From NCBI GenBank assembly GCA_017444015.1, contig JAFSXN010000098.1, positions 1 through 35,786 of the forward strand: 35,786 nt of DNA. The letters are read 5' to 3'. This DNA is from Lachnospiraceae bacterium. GTDB taxonomy: Bacteria > Bacillota > Clostridia > Lachnospirales > Lachnospiraceae. The notes below the pieces were generated by a model. The model searched no databases. It worked only from the letters and a program-made list of their open reading frames with translations, and was not told the DNA's origin. A program made the translations under genes and the position numbers. Positions 34,105 through 35,786 of this stretch are shown piece after piece (position 1 is the stretch's first letter; each line of letters begins with the position of its first letter).

Positions 34105-34207
34105 TATACTGGTTAACGATTTTCGTTGCCGATTAAACGGACTCGCAAACGCAATCCCAGTACGTTTGCTTTATCAAAAACGGCAATTAACTGCGTTCGC
34201 GTGTATA
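34105..34207 (+). repeat. 103-bp dispersed structured repeat, copy 3, abutting argH
   Basis: Same length and orientation as copies 1 and 2, with six differences from copy 2. It ends 26 bases before the argH start codon. One change at the right end (GAGTATA to GTGTATA) combines with the following bases to make TATAAT at 34204-34209. Confidence 0.88.
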
Positions 34208-34212
34208 ATACA
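34202..34212 (+). promoter_or_regulatory. Candidate -10 box and palindrome before argH
   Basis: TATAAT (34204-34209) spans the right edge of the 103-bp repeat and lies inside the 11-base palindrome TGTATAATACA. No convincing -35 box sits 16-18 bases upstream. The palindrome could be a regulator half-site, for instance for an arginine repressor, but that is a guess. Confidence 0.35.
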
Positions 34213-34233
34213 TACGGTTAAAGGAGGAACAGC

Positions 34234-35625
34234 ATGGCTACGCTTTGGGGCGGCCGGTTTACAAAGGAAACGGATCAGCTGGTACAGGAGTTTAACGCTT
34301 CGATCTTTTTTGATTTCAGGCTGTACAGGCAGGATATCGAAGGAAGTATGGCGCATGCGAGGATGCTTGCAAAGCAGGGGATCATCACGGAGGACGAACG
34401 GGATTCGATCCTTGAGGGACTCCGATTAATCCGGCAGGATATCGAAAGCGGCGTTCTGACTGCTTCGCAGGAATACGAGGATATCCACAGTTTCGTAGAG
34501 GCGAATCTGATCAAACGGATCGGAGAGGCAGGAAAAAAGCTGCATACCGGCAGAAGCCGCAACGATCAGGTGGCGCTTGATATGCGGCTCTATATCCGGG
34601 AGGTCCTGAAGGAGACGAGTACAGCTGTAACGGAGCTGCTTGCGACCCTGCTTGCGATCGCAAAAGAAAATACGGATGCCTATATGCCAGGCTTTACCCA
34701 TCTTCAGAAGGCGCAGCCCGTAACTTTAGCCCATCACGTTCTGGCTTATTTTGAGATGTTCAAGCGGGATCACGGACGGCTCTCCGACAATCTGAAGCGG
34801 ATGAATTACTGTCCGTTAGGGGCGGGAGCCTTAGCCGGTACGACCTACCCTCTGGACCGGGAGTATACGGCAGGGCTGCTTTCGTTTCAGGCTCCGACCG
34901 AAAACAGCATGGATTCGGTTTCGGACAGGGATTATCTGATCGAGTATCTTGCGGATGCTTCGATCCTTATGATGCATCTGTCCCGCTTCTGTGAGGAGCT
35001 GATTCTCTGGAACAGCAATGAATACGGCTTTATTGAGTTAGATGATTCCTATTCCACCGGCAGCAGCATCATGCCGCAGAAGAAGAATCCCGACATTGCG
35101 GAGCTGATCCGCGGGAAATGCGGCCGGGTATACGGGGCGCTTCAATCGCTGCTTGTTACGATGAAGGGGCTTCCCCTTGCGTATAATAAGGATATGCAGG
35201 AGGACAAGGAGGTCGCCTTCGATGCCATAGATACGGTTTCGGGCTGTTTAAGGCTCTTTAACGGAATGCTTAAGACGGTGGTCTTTCATAAGCCGGTAAT
35301 GGAGGAGAGCGCAAAAAAGGGCTTTACGAACGCCACCGATGCCGCGGATTACCTTGTAAATAAGGGTATGGCGTTTCGGGACGCGCATGAGGTGATCGGA
35401 AGGGTGGTGCTTTACTGCCTTGAGAAGAAGATCAGTATCGACGAGGTGCCTTTGGAGGAATTGAAAAAAATCTGCCCTCTGTTTTCGGAGGATATCTACG
35501 AGGCGATCAGCTTGTCAACCTGTGTTGAGAAGCGGCTGACCAATGGAGCCCCCGGGAAGGCAGCTATTCTGGAAGAAATCAAAAACGGGCAGGAATTCCT
35601 GGCTGAAATCGAAAGTCAGGCATAA
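34234..35625 (+). CDS. argH: Argininosuccinate lyase
   Basis: This 463-residue cytosolic enzyme splits argininosuccinate into arginine and fumarate, the last step of arginine synthesis. It begins LWGGRFTKETD and contains HTGRSRNDQ (about residues 102-110), the substrate-binding TFTHLQ-like segment GFTHLQKAQPVTLAHH and the fumarase/aspartase superfamily signature GSSIMPQKKNPD (from Gly276; catalytic Ser278 by family comparison). The length is normal for bacterial ArgH. The start follows AAAGGAGGA. No argG or other arginine genes are adjacent in the window. The promoter region overlaps the third 103-bp repeat. Confidence 0.97.
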   Translation: MATLWGGRFTKETDQLVQEFNASIFFDFRLYRQDIEGSMAHARMLAKQGIITEDERDSILEGLRLIRQDIESGVLTASQEYEDIHSFVEANLIKRIGEAGKKLHTGRSRNDQVALDMRLYIREVLKETSTAVTELLATLLAIAKENTDAYMPGFTHLQKAQPVTLAHHVLAYFEMFKRDHGRLSDNLKRMNYCPLGAGALAGTTYPLDREYTAGLLSFQAPTENSMDSVSDRDYLIEYLADASILMMHLSRFCEELILWNSNEYGFIELDDSYSTGSSIMPQKKNPDIAELIRGKCGRVYGALQSLLVTMKGLPLAYNKDMQEDKEVAFDAIDTVSGCLRLFNGMLKTVVFHKPVMEESAKKGFTNATDAADYLVNKGMAFRDAHEVIGRVVLYCLEKKISIDEVPLEELKKICPLFSEDIYEAISLSTCVEKRLTNGAPGKAAILEEIKNGQEFLAEIESQA

Positions 35626-35635
35626 TTTGTTTTTC

Positions 35636-35786
35636 GGGCCGGACAAAACGTTACTATTCACAGCCTTTTGGGCTGTGATAGTAACGGGTTTTGCCATTAA
35701 AAATCGCCTTCGGCGATGGGCAAAACCCATCTCAAGCCATAAGTTGTGGCCCGTAATCGCGCAGCAAGTGCGCGATTCGGCTGTGA
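35636..35786. other. Branched palindromic region downstream of argH, cut by the window edge
   Basis: GGGCC (35636-35640) can pair with GGCCC (35748-35752). Between them are GTTACTAT-CACAGCC / GGCTGTG-ATAGTAAC (35650-35685) and GGGTTTTGCC / GGCAAAACCC (35686-35728), the latter enclosing ATCGCC-TTC-GGCGAT. After them comes AATCGCGCA / TGCGCGATT (35755-35777). The final GGCTGTGA could pair with the early TCACAGCC, so a larger fold may extend beyond the window. The first hairpin may end argH transcription, although no T-run follows. Confidence 0.5.

Noticed and set aside
10196..34207. 103-bp repeats as a CRISPR array
   Set aside because: The copies are kilobases apart and far too long for CRISPR repeats; no spacers or cas genes are present.
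33912..34233. T-box riboswitch upstream of argH
   Set aside because: No T-box consensus or specifier-stem architecture was found; the hairpin at 33990-34023 is a plain terminator of the upstream gene.

Overview
The window looks like a chromosomal segment of a Gram-positive anaerobe of the class Clostridia, most likely a Lachnospiraceae-type gut or rumen bacterium. The basis is strong purine-rich Shine-Dalgarno sites (GGAGG type) before almost every gene, several lipoproteins with Gram-positive-style lipoboxes, very large secreted proteins with bacterial Ig-like repeats, a Cthe_2159-type carbohydrate-binding protein, and a clostridial-style livKHMGF operon. The genus cannot be fixed from sequence alone.

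Layout. (1) 1-11.1 kb: a 3072-residue secreted surface protein, then pgeF (laccase-domain protein), then a repeat-rich gap and a frameshifted MerR regulator. (2) 11.2-19.3 kb: an operon of a double-domain DUF3089 lipoprotein plus a heterodimeric ABC exporter; a branched palindromic element with a terminator; then a second operon of an HdeD-like membrane protein, a single-domain DUF3089 lipoprotein and a very small potassium-channel-like protein, closed by a terminator. (3) 19.3-25.4 kb: a gap holding hairpins, a TGTCCC/GGGACA element and an array of GGNNNAC heptamers; a 1144-residue secreted protein whose 3' end runs out of frame into an N-terminally truncated sstT; and a third DUF3089 lipoprotein. 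(4) 25.4-31.4 kb, minus strand: livK-livH-livM-livG-livF for branched-chain amino acid uptake, followed by a cytidylate-kinase-like gene. (5) 31.4-35.8 kb: a membrane-anchored Cthe_2159-family protein and argH.

Non-coding structure is the most striking part. A 103-bp repeat occurs three times, in the same orientation and at exactly the same length (10196, 25495, 34105). A 146-bp three-armed cloverleaf occurs twice (31191 and 33766), in opposite orientations, flanking the Cthe_2159-family gene; comparing the two copies shows many compensatory base-pair changes. Copy A lies directly downstream of a good minus-strand promoter, so it would form the 5' end of the liv mRNA. Copy B lies just after the stop codon of the Cthe_2159-family gene, and both copies are transcribed in the same sense. 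Two further branched palindromic clusters (16970-17098 and 35636-35786) do not belong to the same sequence family.

Gene logic. Three DUF3089 lipoproteins (four alpha/beta-hydrolase-like domains, all keeping GHSQGS) lie in about 14 kb, each beside a membrane transport or stress gene. This is the best candidate for an undescribed functional association. The surface-protein/sstT junction looks like a deletion, or possibly an assembly chimera, that damaged both genes.
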